DNA of 64,000 bases from Arthrobotrys musiformis (lineage: Eukaryota > Ascomycota > Orbiliomycetes > Orbiliales > Orbiliaceae), in the NCBI GenBank assembly GCA_036971715.1, contig JAVHJL010000003.1, forward strand, positions 2,976,001-3,040,000, read 5' to 3'. The position numbers and the translations under genes were made by a program. The notes beneath the pieces were generated by a model. The model was not told where the DNA came from and did no database searches. It worked only from the letters and a program-made list of their open reading frames with translations. Shown here one piece after another: positions 10,923-21,848 of the stretch (position 1 is the stretch's first letter; each line of letters begins with the position of its first letter).

Positions 10923-11936
10923 CTTTATACTATACTATACCCACTAAGTACTGAAGTACTCAGTAGGTAGGATAGGAGTATAGAAGTGTAGAAGTAGTGG
11001 TGGGGGGGTGTATATATGATATAAGAAGAGAGGTGGATAAAGGTTGGGGACTCCAATCGGTTTCAGACGGGAACGTAATTATGACCGCATTGGCACCCAT
11101 ACACCTATTCTATATACACCCGTACTATATACACTTACTTATATACACTATATTATGTATTAGTCTGGTAAGAAGACTATGTATAAGAGTACTTAGGTAT
11201 ATAGGGAGGTATAAGAGGTGGTGATGGTAATACTATACGTGTATAGAGAAAGAGAATGGTCTCAACAACACCACGTTGGGATTTGGGAGAACCCGTGATG
11301 TCGTATGCAACTGCCGCCGGGGTGTTCTCTCTAACAGGCTAGATTCACCCACCACAGCCAATAATAATATCAGGAACAGATGCATGGACGGTGAACCAAG
11401 GTAGCTGCTCGCGAGTCCGCTAACCACGACCGTCTACTGTATATAACCAGATTAGGTAATATATATTGTATACTGTGTTTGGTTAGAGTGTCGGGGATAT
11501 GCAGCTTTTAAGTCCGGGAGATAATAATATAATGTCCGGGAGATAGAGAACTACGTAACCATGCACCTGGATGACACCCCTGTTCTCTCAGGAACATTCT
11601 TCACATCAACTGGATACGGCGTCGGGGTCTCATCTCCTCCGAGTCCAATCCAGGGATCGAATAAATAGGCGTTGATCGCCTCTTATTCATCATCATCATT
11701 CTTCATCCACCCATTCTATCTCATATATAATATATAAGAGTGTATAATACGGTTGCTGTCCCAGCTGTTGTATATTATATCCCCTCGCATCAATCAAGCT
11801 GTCCCGCCTGCTCAGACCCAGATTCAACATTTCACAAATATATCGACGCTCCTCCACTCTTTCACACCCACTAGACAGACAACCGAGGATCGTAGTGTAT
11901 TACCCCCCCGGATCACGCACTCCGCAGTATTTCATC
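10923..11936. other. Head-to-head intergenic region (SPO7 and CLD1-like)
   Basis: About 1 kb separating the divergent starts of SPO7 and the Cld1-like lipase. It contains short TATACAC/TATATACAC repeats around 11100-11220 and an AGTACTGAAGTACT inverted repeat near 10947. It probably holds both promoters and the long 5' leader of the lipase gene. The 64-codon ORF within it is not convincing. Confidence 0.6.
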
Positions 11937-13296
11937 ATGGCCACCGAAGGAACGGCCCAGCAGTCCCCCCTGGCCAGCCAGCGCGAAGAGAAGGTCAAGC
12001 TGCCCAGCCGCCTGTTCCCCCTCGAGTACGGCAAGGCCTTCTCCCAGTGGGTCAGTTCCCCCTTCCCTCCCTATTAAATACTGTATATTGATGATACGAA
12101 TAATGAGATAGTGGGCCGGCATCACCCCCGCCGCCGCTGAGGCCTCCGTCCTGCAGTTCATCCCCATCTACTCCAACTCCCTGCGCCCCGCCACCGGCTC
12201 AGAGGCCTCCAAGCCGGACCACACCTCCCCTCCCCTCGAGTCCACCGACGACCGCGTCTGCGCCTCCCACCAGGTGCCCCTCTCCAACCCCAAGCACCAC
12301 CTCAACGAGTTCTCCATCACCCGTTCCGACACAAAGCACAACCTCGTCGTCCTCCACGGCTACGGCGCCGGCCTCGGCTTCTTCTACAAGAACTTCGACG
12401 CCCTTTCCAAACGCTCCGGATGGTCCCTCTACGCCCTCGATCTTTTGGGGATGGGCCGGTCCGCCCGTCCCCACTTCAAAATCCACGCCCAAGACCGCAC
12501 CGAAAAGGTCCGCGAGGCCGAATCCTTCTTCGTTGACAGTCTCGAAGACTGGCGGAAGTCGCGGGGCCTCGAGAAGTTCACCCTCATGGGCCACTCCCTC
12601 GGCGGCTACCTCGCCACCTGCTACGCCCTAAAATACCCAGAGCGACTCGAGAAGCTCATTCTCGTCTCACCCGTCGGAATCCCAGAGGACCCCTACGCCG
12701 TCACCGCTGAAATGCCCGACCAGGAATCCGCCCGCCAGGCCGCCACCCACCAAGCCCAAACAGCCGCCTCCGCCAACGTCGGCACGGGAGAACACGCCCC
12801 AAACCCTCCCCGACGGAAATACCCGAGCTGGTTCACATACCTCTGGGAAGCCAACATCTCGCCCTTCTCCCTCGTCAGGTGGGGCGGTCCCCTCGGCCCC
12901 AGGTTTGTCTCCGGCTGGACATCCCGCCGCTTCTCCTTCCTCCCCGAAGCCGAGGCCGAGGCACTCCACATGTACTCCTACACCCTCTTCAAGCAGAAGG
13001 GCTCCGGCGAGTACGCCCTCGCCTACCTCCTCGCCCCGGGAGCCTTCGCCCGCGATCCCCTCAAGAACAGATTCTCCCAGATCGACCGGAACCTGGAGAT
13101 CGTCTTCATGTACGGCGACAGCGACTGGATGGACTCCAAGGCCGGCAAAGCCGCCAGCGATGCACTGAAGAAAGACGGCAGGAAGTCCAGGTTCAAGATT
13201 ATCGAGAACGCCGGGCATCATTTGTATTTGGACAACTTTGAGAGCTTCAATAGCTACATGGACGGCGTGCTGGTGGACACCGAGCGGGCTTCCTAG
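11937..13296 (+). CDS. CLD1: Cld1/ABHD5-type alpha/beta-hydrolase (cardiolipin deacylase-like)
   Basis: Exons 11937-12050 and 12112-13296 give 432 aa; the intron at 12051-12111 is 61 bp. Splicing recreates the conserved FSQWWAGITPAAAEASVL at the junction. Yeast Cld1 is a mitochondrial inner-membrane lipase that removes an acyl chain from cardiolipin to allow remodelling. Visible motifs are the oxyanion HGYGAGLGF near 120, the nucleophile elbow LMGHSLGGY (Ser about 200), SPVGIPEDPYA, the acid in MYGDSDWMD (Asp about 374), and the His in NAGHHLYLDN (about 407). The closing H-x4-D (HHLYLD) is typical of the CGI-58/ABHD5 subgroup. An ICHT-like N-terminal presequence is not obvious, so mitochondrial location is inferred from the family. 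The ATG at 11937 has good context (ATCATGG). Confidence 0.85.
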
Positions 13297-13718
13297 TCCA
13301 TATAATTCAAATATTGGGAGGGAACTTGTAAAGTAATGGTAAGTTTGGTTTGTGCTTGGTGTTTGGTTCATAGAGGGCTGGAGACTGTCTATTTAGCGAC
13401 TGCTTTGAGGCTCGGTGTTCTTTTTTATCTTCCTGTAACATACCTGGTTATATAGTATAGTCAATGTTAATCTTATTGAAGTCAGAAAATACATTCTCGG
13501 ATACAAAGTGCTGGGCTCCCCTGGGATTGAGTGTATAAGGGGGGTCCGTGGGAGTTGGAGAACGTTCAGGCAGACTCTTGAACACTATCAGACCTCCATC
13601 CCCTCTCATCATCTTCACCATCACCATCATCTCTACATTACCATCACCTTCACCTTCACCACCATCATCTCCATCATCATCTTCTCATCATCATCATTAC
13701 CATCACCATTACCACAAG
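13297..13718. other. Intergenic region / 5' leader with CAT-CAC microsatellite
   Basis: Between the lipase stop and the MYND-finger start. The last 110 bases are a pyrimidine-rich CAT/CAC/CTT repeat. Confidence 0.6.
13606..13714 (+). repeat. Imperfect CAT/CAC trinucleotide microsatellite
   Basis: Repeated CATCAT, CACCATCAC and CACCTTCAC units end five bases before the MYND gene ATG. They therefore lie in its 5' leader. The downstream reading frame is open through this tract but contains no ATG there. Confidence 0.85.
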
Positions 13719-15038
13719 ATGGCAGAGGAGACACAGCCCCCCTCCCCAGCCTACACCATCCTCCAGGACTACACCTCCACCAACCCCCTCTCCTGCGCCG
13801 TCTGCAGCCTCCAAACTGCCTCCACGAGACTCTGCCCGGCCTGCCATGGAATCGCCTACTGCGGGCCCATCCACGAGTCCCAAGACCGCCCCAACCACGC
13901 CCTCATCTGCCCCGCGGCCTCATCCCTCCCACCCCGTCCGTCAGGCCAGAAAATCGCAGCAGTCCTCGTCCTCCCCGAACACTCCAAAAACCCTTATTAC
14001 ACCTGGGTCCCCTACAAACTCAACCGCCACGGCCTCCCCGTCTTCGACCAAACCGCCTTCTACGGCCCGAACTACAAATCCCGTCCCACCTTCATCCTCC
14101 GCCACCCGTCCACCAAGGAAACCCTCCCGCACGCCATCACCGTCTTCCAACTCATCCATCCCAAACCCGTCGTTAAACCTTCCACGACCAATTTATGCAT
14201 TCACAATCTCACGGATGGGATGAATTCGTCTGCTTTCAAGGGGACGGTATTGATTATTACCCTCGCCCGTGAGATGGATGAGTCGAGAACGTGGTTAGTC
14301 TCCTTCAAACCGGCGGATATGTCCATCCTCCTCCCCGAACTCAAAAACCCATCTCTACAAACCTCTCCATCATTCAAAGTCTCGGGAATCAAAGCCGTAG
14401 CCTGCTACCCATCCCACCGAACCGGTGAAAACAACCTCGTCTTCGAGGAGCTGGATATCCCCACCAATCACCCCATTTTCACACTCGATCGCGCGGAGGC
14501 GGAGATATACACCCCCCCTTTGGGAAATGTCTATAGATTCCCGATCAGGATGTATAGATACCTCGACTACCCGGGCAAGAAGGGTAACAGCTTCATCCCC
14601 CGGATATTCCCAACTATTGAGATGGTACGTTCCCAAAGCGGGACGAGACCGATGGTCACTAAAAGCCATTTCCTCCCCGCGAAACTTGGCGCCGTGGTAT
14701 TCGCCCGCACCGACGGGAGGGCGTTGGAGGTTCTCCATCTGAAAGAATTTGCGGAGTTTGTGGGGTACGCGACGGGGATTTGGAATGAATACGATGGGTT
14801 TGTTAAAGAACAGGAGGTTAGGATGGAGAAGTTGCGCAAGGAAGGGGGGAAGGTTTATGTCAGGATTGAGAAGGCGCAGATGGAGATGGTGGTTAAGATG
14901 GATAGAACTTTGGAGGGCGGGGCGTTCAGGGAGTTTTGGGCGGGGAGGCAGAAGGGGTTGGGGCCGTTTGAGGGGGTTAGTATGGATCCCGATGAGGAGG
15001 AGGAGGATGAGGATGTTTTTGACGTCGATAGTCTTTAA
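13719..15038 (+). CDS. MYND-type zinc-finger protein
   Basis: A single exon of 439 aa. An N-terminal MYND finger occupies residues 26-64, with ligands Cys26, Cys29, Cys39, Cys42, Cys48, His52, His60 and Cys64; the sixth ligand is His in a YC-x3-H arrangement, as in many fungal MYND proteins. MYND fingers bind zinc and mediate protein-protein contacts. The remainder, residues 80-420, is a globular fungal-specific region with no recognised catalytic motif and no SET domain. The C-terminus is strongly acidic (DPDEEEEDEDVFDVD). The frame is open upstream to 13548, but the first ATG is at 13719, directly after a trinucleotide repeat. Partner and process unknown. Confidence 0.8.
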   Translation: MAEETQPPSPAYTILQDYTSTNPLSCAVCSLQTASTRLCPACHGIAYCGPIHESQDRPNHALICPAASSLPPRPSGQKIAAVLVLPEHSKNPYYTWVPYKLNRHGLPVFDQTAFYGPNYKSRPTFILRHPSTKETLPHAITVFQLIHPKPVVKPSTTNLCIHNLTDGMNSSAFKGTVLIITLAREMDESRTWLVSFKPADMSILLPELKNPSLQTSPSFKVSGIKAVACYPSHRTGENNLVFEELDIPTNHPIFTLDRAEAEIYTPPLGNVYRFPIRMYRYLDYPGKKGNSFIPRIFPTIEMVRSQSGTRPMVTKSHFLPAKLGAVVFARTDGRALEVLHLKEFAEFVGYATGIWNEYDGFVKEQEVRMEKLRKEGGKVYVRIEKAQMEMVVKMDRTLEGGAFREFWAGRQKGLGPFEGVSMDPDEEEEDEDVFDVDSL

Positions 15039-15352
15039 GCTCGAGATTCTTGGTTTTTTTTTAACCGTTTTTGACTGTTTTTTTCATTTTGGTTTTGATA
15101 ACTTCTTTTTCTTTATTCTTCTTGCTGGAGAAAATTACCTGCCTCGACTGCATTATCCTCGAGGCTGTAATCAATACAATCGAACTTGAGCTAATATCAA
15201 AAAAATCCCGTCTATAACATAACATAAACCTCATACCCGTCGTAACTAAAATACAATAAAGCATATATACAAAAAACCCACCCAAATTCCAAACAAAATT
15301 CCCAACCAAATAACCCCGCTAAACCAAAAATTCCCAATTCATTATTAAAAAA
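15039..15352. other. Convergent intergenic region
   Basis: Short A/T-rich gap between the 3' ends of the MYND gene and a small membrane-protein gene. Nothing recognised. Confidence 0.6.
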
Positions 15353-15790
15353 TCACCTCCTCCCCACAAAATAATCCTCCTCCCCCTCCCCATCCTCAGA
15401 CCTAACCCTCCTCCTCCCCTCATAAACCTTCCCAACCTTCATACTCAACGGCGGACTCCCACCGCCGATATAAAACGGCACCCGTTTCCGTCCAATATTC
15501 GGCGACGAGGGCGCCGTAACCGACTGCTGCCTCATCCTCCCCGAGGTGGGAATAACCAACTTTGTAGAAACTTTGGTGACGACGGGTTTGTGAGTGTGGT
15601 GATGCGGCGGCGGGGCGATTATAACGGATGTTATGAGGTCGAAGTAGACGAGGAGGATGCGGGATGAGAGGAGGATTACGCTGATGAATGTTGTTATTGC
15701 GGCAAAGATCGCGAGGGGGAGGGAGATTAGGAGGAAGAGGGAGAGTTTGAGGGGGGTGAGGAGGTGGCGGAGGAGGTGGCGGAGGGCCAT
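15353..15790 (-). CDS. Small two-segment membrane protein, 145 aa
   Basis: A single exon. After a short basic start (MALRHLLRHLL), a long hydrophobic block at residues 14-58 probably forms a hairpin or two membrane segments, with the sequence LPLAIFAAITTFISVILLSS and then LLVYFDLITSVII. Residues 60-145 are hydrophilic, with a His/Pro motif (PPPHHHTHKP), basic clusters and an acidic C-terminal part (EDGEGEED). I recognise no named family. Confidence rests on the clean ATG, the separation between membrane and soluble halves, and a codon bias like that of neighbouring genes. Confidence 0.55.
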   Translation of the reverse strand: MALRHLLRHLLTPLKLSLFLLISLPLAIFAAITTFISVILLSSRILLVYFDLITSVIIAPPPHHHTHKPVVTKVSTKLVIPTSGRMRQQSVTAPSSPNIGRKRVPFYIGGGSPPLSMKVGKVYEGRRRVRSEDGEGEEDYFVGRR

Positions 15791-16104
15791 TTTTTATTTT
15801 TTTTAGATTTTTATTTTTGGAGATGGGTTTGGTGGTGGTGATGTTGAGTTCCCCCGCGGGATCCACGATGGTGGTACGAAGTATGTTGGATGTTTAAAAA
15901 ACGTGGGAGGGATGGGATGGGGGAATAAGAATTAAGCATGTGGTTAACGGCTTTCGATGCGATCTAAAACAACCTTCGTCAGCTGCTAATCACCATATTC
16001 CAACAGAACCTCACCAATCAACCAAAGATAAAAATATAAAATTAAAATTAAAATTAAATAAAGAATAAAAATAAAAAAGACTTACGATAAGAAAGAAAGA
16101 AAGG
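15791..16104. other. Intergenic region
   Basis: Between two small minus-strand membrane-protein genes. It contains an (AAATT/AAAAT)-rich stretch near 16030-16075. A GTAAGT donor-like site lies at 16088-16083 on the minus strand, just after the upstream gene's stop, and may mark a 3' UTR intron. Confidence 0.5.
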
Positions 16105-16263
16105 TCAAACCCGCCCATCAGCCTCCTCAACCACAACAACAGGCTTCTTCTTCAAATAAACCACCCTCGTACTCTTCGCCCAGAACAAAAACCACGCAAC
16201 GCCGGCGAAGAACAGCAGTAATAGGATAACGATCAAAACCACCGTTTCGTTGCGGCCCAGCAT
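16105..16263 (-). CDS. Single-pass micro-membrane protein, 52 aa
   Basis: A short ORF (52 codons plus stop). It opens MLGRNETVV, then has one strongly hydrophobic helix at about residues 8-28 ending in aromatic residues (FFAGVAWFLFW), then a basic juxtamembrane segment (AKSTRVVYLKKK), a valine run and an acidic tail. The positive-inside pattern predicts a luminal or extracellular N-terminus with an N-glycosylation sequon (NET) and a cytosolic C-terminus. No homologue is recognised. The ordered hydrophobic, basic, acidic layout is unlikely for a chance ORF. Confidence 0.5.
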   Translation of the reverse strand: MLGRNETVVLIVILLLLFFAGVAWFLFWAKSTRVVYLKKKPVVVVEEADGRV

Positions 16264-17456
16264 CTTTTTCTTCCTTTCAAATCCCTTTTTTTTTTCGAGC
16301 TAGGAGTTTTTGGGAGGTGGGGTTTTTTGGTCGGGTACCGGTTGCACGATGGGACTAATTCCTTTCGGGATCAGGATCGGTATTGTTATGTAAAAGGAAG
16401 GCGGACAAAGAGGTACAAGATGAGGGAAGTTGTACCTCGGGACTTTCCAATGCGGTGGAACTGGTTTTTGCGGGGAATGGAGCTTGAGCTGTAGTTAGCA
16501 GGGGGGATATACAGCTCCGATATTTAATTGACCTGTGACTACTTCTATATTTTTCTTTCTTCGAGAAGGGATATATAGGAGGGAAAGGGGAAGAGGAATC
16601 CGCGAAGTCGCAGAGGGAAACAAAACTGGCGACATTGCACCCTTGTTGGTTTTTTTTTTCCAGCCATTCGAGTTCATGGATCATTGACAGTTCTGTATCG
16701 ATAAGAGATGCGAAGTACCTAATTGACGGTTTATGTAATAAGCCCCGCCAATCAAACCCATAACCTCCAAACCAACCCTGCAACATGTACAGCATCGCAA
16801 TAGAATACATAGAAAAGGAAGAGGCTAACAGAAGTGTGACAGAAACCGTCTTCCGTGCATAAATAATATGGTCAGCAGGGGGTGGACCTCCTCTCCTCCC
16901 TCCGTTTTCCATCTTCCCCCGGCCTAACTTGGATTATCACTATCTACAATCGATCTTTCACACCCTCACGTTGACGTCGGGGTGGCCTTTCCAATCGAGT
17001 AAAGCCTGTTGATGCGGTAGCACCGCATTTTTCACGATACTGATCCTGGACACACACACCCTTTTTACCCATTTTTTTGTTCATGCTGTATACGGAATAC
17101 ATGAATTTTGCCAGATTTGCTCAGATCGAAGTGAGGAATTGTTAGTTGATCGAGTTTGAGGTATGCGGTCGACCACGTAAGTACTTGAGGCCGTCCCGCC
17201 ATTTATATTTTTTTCTTCCACCGCTTCAGTTTTTTTCTCGATGTAGGCCTTTTTTTTGCGATGAGATAAATATTATACCTTTTCCCTTCCCGATCAGCTT
17301 GAGATTCTAGGAGAAGCTTAGGGGATCGACCGAGCTAGCTGCCTTCGCGGCTTCGCTTCGAACTTGCTCCCAGAACCCGCCGGGGTTTCTTCATTATTTC
17401 CCTTTTTCTCATCCCGCCTTTTTGGGGAAAAAGTTGCAACAAGGTCAACGCAATAA
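16264..17456. other. Divergent intergenic region
   Basis: Upstream of the 52-aa gene (minus) and of the type II membrane protein (plus). A 185-codon minus ORF (16912-16355) lies here, but its composition looks like translated non-coding sequence and I do not call it. Several T-rich tracts are present near 17035-17270. Confidence 0.55.
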
Positions 17457-18899
17457 ATGGCCGCATTCTGGGTCCGCAGCAGTATTCCCTCCTCATCATC
17501 ATCACGATCTTTAACTCCCCGTAATAATAACCATATCAATCGCCACTGTGACCTTGAGAACGAATCGGCCCCGAATACTCCGCTGAATACTAACGAGAAA
17601 ACCCCGCTGCTTAGAAAACAGAATAGTCGCGATTATGGCGCCTCCGAGTCGACTGCGCTTCTAACGCCATCGGTGGAGCTGGATGATCTGGGAGAACCCG
17701 CGAAATTGATCCCCCGCCACCGTCTGCGGATTCGTAAATTATTGTTGGTGGTGTTGGTTATAACACTCCTGACGCCTATATACCACATCGCGAGATTTTT
17801 GCATTCGGCCAATCCGAGGCCGCCGTTGGTTCCGTGGCGGTACTACTCCCGTCAGCACGTCTACGGACTCACATCAGCCACCCCCTCCATCAACGAATTT
17901 ATAAATCCCGACTTCTTCCCCGCCGGTGTCGCAGGTTGTGTGAGGTTGTTAACGGGGAAGACGTCGCAATCGGATCATTTACTCGTCTACGTACAGATCT
18001 ACTCCACCGAGCCGTCGACGGTGGAATACATCACCCCGCTCGCATCGGCGGATGATGTATCCGTAACATCCGTACGGAGCAAACCTATGAACCACAATCC
18101 CGCGCATCGGACGTTTGTGGATGTGTATATCTACACCCACCCCTCCGCGAACTTATCACATTTATCCATCTCGACTAATACGCTACCGATCGAAATCCCT
18201 GCGTCAGTGAGATTAACGACGGAGAAGTTATCACTTTCATCAAACCACCATATTTCAAACGAAGGCGGGGAGGACTTGAGGGCGGGACATATATCCCTCT
18301 CCTCGGCTTTTGGGGTTATAAACGGGTCCTGGGCGTTCGATACAACTTTCGTCGCCAACGCGGGCGGGAATAACGCGCTGCTGAAGCTACAGCCTAGAAC
18401 ACACCGTCCGGGTAACATTAGTATTTCAGCAAAATACCACATCTCCGCAACCATACCGTTCGAAACCTCCCAAAAGAAGGATACCACCATATCCATCCTC
18501 TCGGAACGGGGGAACATAAACGCCCACCTCCTCGCAAGTACCTTCACAAACATCACAGCCGCGGCAGGTGATATAATCGGAAGATTACTCCCCACGGGAA
18601 TGTCCACGGTGGAAACATACTCGAAATTCAACACCTCGCTTGTAATCGAGCGTCCCGGTGCGTTTAAAGCGAGGCACGTAGCCTACGACGGATGGATTGA
18701 TGTCGAGTACCCGGATGAATGGACGGGTGGTATAAAAGTCGAGAGCCTCCACCGCCGCGCGGAGATTTTGGGAATCGATGGAGCGGAGGTCGGTGGGGTT
18801 GTTAGGGAGCGGGAGGGGAAGGTTTATTTGAATGGTCAGGGAGAAGGGAGGGTTGAGGTTTTTGGCGGGGAGGATGCGGTGTTTAGGTTTAGGGGGTGA
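17457..18899 (+). CDS. Type II membrane protein with beta-rich adhesin-like ectodomain
   Basis: A single exon of 480 aa. Residues 1-90 are cytosolic-type: Ser-rich, Asn-rich, with KTPLLRKQNSRDYG and ESTALLTP. One membrane segment follows at about 94-113 (LLLVVLVITLLTPIYHI). The rest is a large beta-strand-rich region with many sequons (for example NLS, NGS, NIS, NIT, NTS) and repeated short strand-turn units, as in fungal proteins carrying the DUF4097-like putative adhesin fold. The predicted topology is N-terminus inside, ectodomain in the secretory lumen or cell surface. Function unknown. The ATG at 17457 is in good context (AATAAATGGCC). Confidence 0.75.
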   Translation: MAAFWVRSSIPSSSSSRSLTPRNNNHINRHCDLENESAPNTPLNTNEKTPLLRKQNSRDYGASESTALLTPSVELDDLGEPAKLIPRHRLRIRKLLLVVLVITLLTPIYHIARFLHSANPRPPLVPWRYYSRQHVYGLTSATPSINEFINPDFFPAGVAGCVRLLTGKTSQSDHLLVYVQIYSTEPSTVEYITPLASADDVSVTSVRSKPMNHNPAHRTFVDVYIYTHPSANLSHLSISTNTLPIEIPASVRLTTEKLSLSSNHHISNEGGEDLRAGHISLSSAFGVINGSWAFDTTFVANAGGNNALLKLQPRTHRPGNISISAKYHISATIPFETSQKKDTTISILSERGNINAHLLASTFTNITAAAGDIIGRLLPTGMSTVETYSKFNTSLVIERPGAFKARHVAYDGWIDVEYPDEWTGGIKVESLHRRAEILGIDGAEVGGVVREREGKVYLNGQGEGRVEVFGGEDAVFRFRG

Positions 18900-19507
18900 T
18901 TGATTGGTGTATTTTTTTTGGAATTGGATGCGGGCGCCTTCTGGGAAGTGTAGTGTATATGTAGTCGTTCTTTGGCGAAATTGGTATGATTGGGGAGTTC
19001 ACTCCCCCTTGTATTTCTTTTGTAGTGTTTTTTTAGCGGGAATGGGATTTGGGTTCAGATTGTAATTTATATCTTATGTTAGTAGTATACTCGATTTGAT
19101 AGATGATTCCTTCTAAGAGTTAGAGGGGGCTAAGGTATCCAACACGGGTGTAAATTTGTATAAAGACGAATTTTATAGTAGGAAAAATTTAAAAGGCTTA
19201 AAGGGGGTCTCCACCCGGAGCGTCCGATATCAAGACCCGAAAAGGGGGGGGTTACGATAATATATTTTTCTCCTTATGCATAGTGACAATAAATATATAC
19301 CAACGATTATACGGACGGTTCATGTTAAAAATTGATATCCAAAATAAATGGCTATCTCCTTGGACCAGGATCTGCAGGGCCCGGGCGTATATGGGATTAG
19401 AGGTACTACTTCTTGGACTCTTTCCGAGTATATTTTTCAATACAATTCAGGTATGAATACTAGATTGCAGCGGCGCTACACTTAAACCCGACTACTCATT
19501 AGAGCCA

Positions 19508-19530
19508 TAAAATAAAATAAAATAAAATAA
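19508..19530 (+). repeat. AAAAT pentanucleotide microsatellite
   Basis: About four to five tandem copies of AAAAT/AAATA in intergenic DNA. Confidence 0.85.
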
Positions 19531-19554
19531 GAATAATAACGAGGCTTACCGACC

Positions 19555-19652
19555 TATCTGCCTGCCTGTCTGTCTACCCGCCCACCAGCCTAGGTTCCGA
19601 CGCAGGTTCCCGCCTACACACCTCCCTACCTACCTCCCTACCTACCTACCTT
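19555..19652 (+). repeat. Pyrimidine-rich CTGT/CCTA simple repeats
   Basis: Runs of CTGCCTGTCTGTC are followed by CCTACCTACC-type units, all pyrimidines on the plus strand except periodic A or G. They are flanked by inverted copies of an AGGTTCC-containing word. Confidence 0.75.
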
Positions 19653-20295
19653 CTTATAGACCGGAACCTACGCCAGAACCTACGCCGGAGTTTAGGTTCC
19701 ATAAATCCTTTTAAAAAGGCCATGAAATAATAATATGCGGTATTACAGCAGGACCCTACCAAGGTATTGTTATTTTTGTGTATGATATTATTATAATAAG
19801 TAAGGTTATGTTGGAAGGCTGTAGGTGATACTGGTTCCTGACTTACAGTCGGGCACATGTATACTTTGCTTAGCCTCGTGTATACGTTTATAATCCGAAT
19901 TATATGGCTTTTTTCGCTTTCGAAATTTCAATACCGTTGTAATATGCATCATGGTCACAATACAGAATTGATACCGTATCGATTCAATAACCCCCCCTCC
20001 TTTCCTGACACAATAGGTATTATGGTCTCGTTCCCAGACGTCACAAAGGGGGCCGTGAAACCAGCAGCCAATTAATTTGTCCTACTGCCGCAATCCTCAC
20101 GGGACACGTCACACTGCGCGTATCCAACTGTGTTGTCAATGCAATGAATTCATGTAGCGAATAATACACATGGTCAGCGCCCCCGATTGTAAATACCTGT
20201 ATAGTGTCTACAAGTCCTCGGGTGATCAAGTTTGACCTCCCCAACCGGCCCCCACATCTCTCCTTGCCGGAACAGAAAAGAAAAGAAGAAAAAAA

Positions 20296-21848
20296 ATGTC
20301 TATACACTCGCTCCCCAATGAAATTCTCATCAAGATATTTCGCGCTTTAGATACAGAGAATGTATTCAAGGCCAGACAAGTTTGTCGGAGGTGGAGACAC
20401 GTTGGTGAAGCGCAATTTCACGAGGCTCTACACATTACATATAAACACCCTTTGAAACCGAATGAGAATGAGTATTCTTGGCCTTCGTATTCCGAGGAGT
20501 ATTCGGGTTTGGTGAGATAGACGACACCCACTCTTTACCAGAATACAGGTATCGATATATATATATATATCGTTAAGATACTGACTAGTGGTGATTATAT
20601 ACACAGGGTTCTCGCTCTGGAAATGGGAGACGTTAGCCGCCTTTGGGGGTATTCGACCGGATCCAAGCCATGTCACCAGGAGTTGTTTAATCTCATACAA
20701 CCGTTCTCCGCTGTCAAGTCTTTCAGTTACTCCGACGATGGCTTAGATATCGAGTGGCGCGACTTTTGGAAACTTCTCGGTTCCATAGTTGTATTAATGC
20801 CGTTGCTCGAAGTGTTAGCCATCGCTCGTCGGACCGAAGGGTTGCCGACGAGAGCGTTGTCACCTGATGAGAGGACTCAAATCTCTTTTGTAGATCCTAG
20901 GTCATGGATGGGTGAAGCAGTTCCCATCCGTGATTGGGTTAGAGGGGATATAATCGATGGCCTACTAGTAGAGGAACCGAGTGTATTAGGCCCCACGCCT
21001 CCGGTTTGCAGGCGTCTACCAAGGCTCAAGGAAGTTAGACTTTCTCTCTATCTCGATCATAGCTCCATGGCAGTCGTCGACCCCTTCTTCGAGCGTCTTT
21101 TTGATATTTTCGGGCAGGGAACCGAAGATCTGGTCACTGAATTAAACATATCCCTCCTCTGGCATGGATGGGGATATGACGTTGCAGATATCCCACAAAT
21201 ACACCAATACAACGGACGTAGCACTCCATTTTCGTGGAAACTTCGGAACCTCAGAAGACTAATGTTCGACAGCGACAAACGCTATTGCGTGATGACGGAG
21301 ATAAATGCGGATTTTTCAAAGCTCAAATGGCTTTCTATATCGCCACCAAATTGGGGCAGTCTACTTAGATATGTCAGTGAATCCAACCCCCCCCCCCCCC
21401 TTTGACCTAAACGACTCACAATGTTCGAACATTCTAATGAACTGATCATACACCCAAGGGGGATGGGAGGTTTCCTTTATAGTTACTATCCGATAAGAAT
21501 CCAGGAATCACAGCGCCCGAGGACCTCGCGATCGGGAACGTAGAGGTGTTTTGCTCTATAATCCCCCAGCCCGACGATGAAGGTCGTCCGTACTACAGAG
21601 AAGATCAACTCATGGCGATTGTGGAGAGGCAGTTGCGGTATCTCCCGAAACTAAAGGAGTTTAGGATTGTATCCGGGGAATCGACCGTGATCGAGAAGTA
21701 CCTAGTATCCCGCAACGAGGAAGGGCAGGCGGCGATCGGGGAGCCATATTATGACAATAGCTATAGCTATTCTATGCTCAGTTACATAGACGGTTGGGCA
21801 CGATATCCCGAGGGTCTGTTTTTGAGACCTGTACGACGTGTCATTTAA
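20296..21848 (+). CDS. F-box protein
   Basis: Predicted exons 20296-20511, 20578-21372 and 21483-21848 give 458 aa. The N-terminal F-box is clear: SLPNEILIKIFRAL, then KARQVCRRWRHVGE (residues about 5-38). F-box proteins link substrates to Skp1-Cullin ubiquitin ligases. The rest looks like an irregular leucine-rich array (LPRLKEVRLSLYL, LRNLRRLMFDS, FSKLKWLSIS, LPKLKEFRIVSG), the usual partner of fungal F-boxes. Intron 2 (21373-21482) has GTCAGT and TTATAG. Intron 1 (20512-20577) has a good GTGAGA donor but requires a TTAAG acceptor; the better-looking ACACAG at 20606 would break the frame, so this junction is uncertain. The substrate is unknown. Confidence 0.7.

Larger units (their letters stand above)
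18900..20295. other. Intergenic region with clustered simple repeats
   Basis: About 1.4 kb without a supported gene. It includes an (AAAAT)n run at 19508-19530, pyrimidine-rich CTGT/CCTA repeats at 19555-19652, and an inverted pair built on GCGTAGGTTCC-like words (19591-19611 against 19661-19700). Confidence 0.6.

Noticed and set aside
16355..16912. 185-codon minus-strand ORF
   Set aside because: Mixed composition without domain or segment pattern; it lies in the divergent promoter region of two better-supported genes.
20606..20606. ACACAG acceptor for intron 1 of the plus-strand F-box gene
   Set aside because: It breaks the reading frame with the only good donor; the TTAAG acceptor at 20577 keeps it, though it is weaker.
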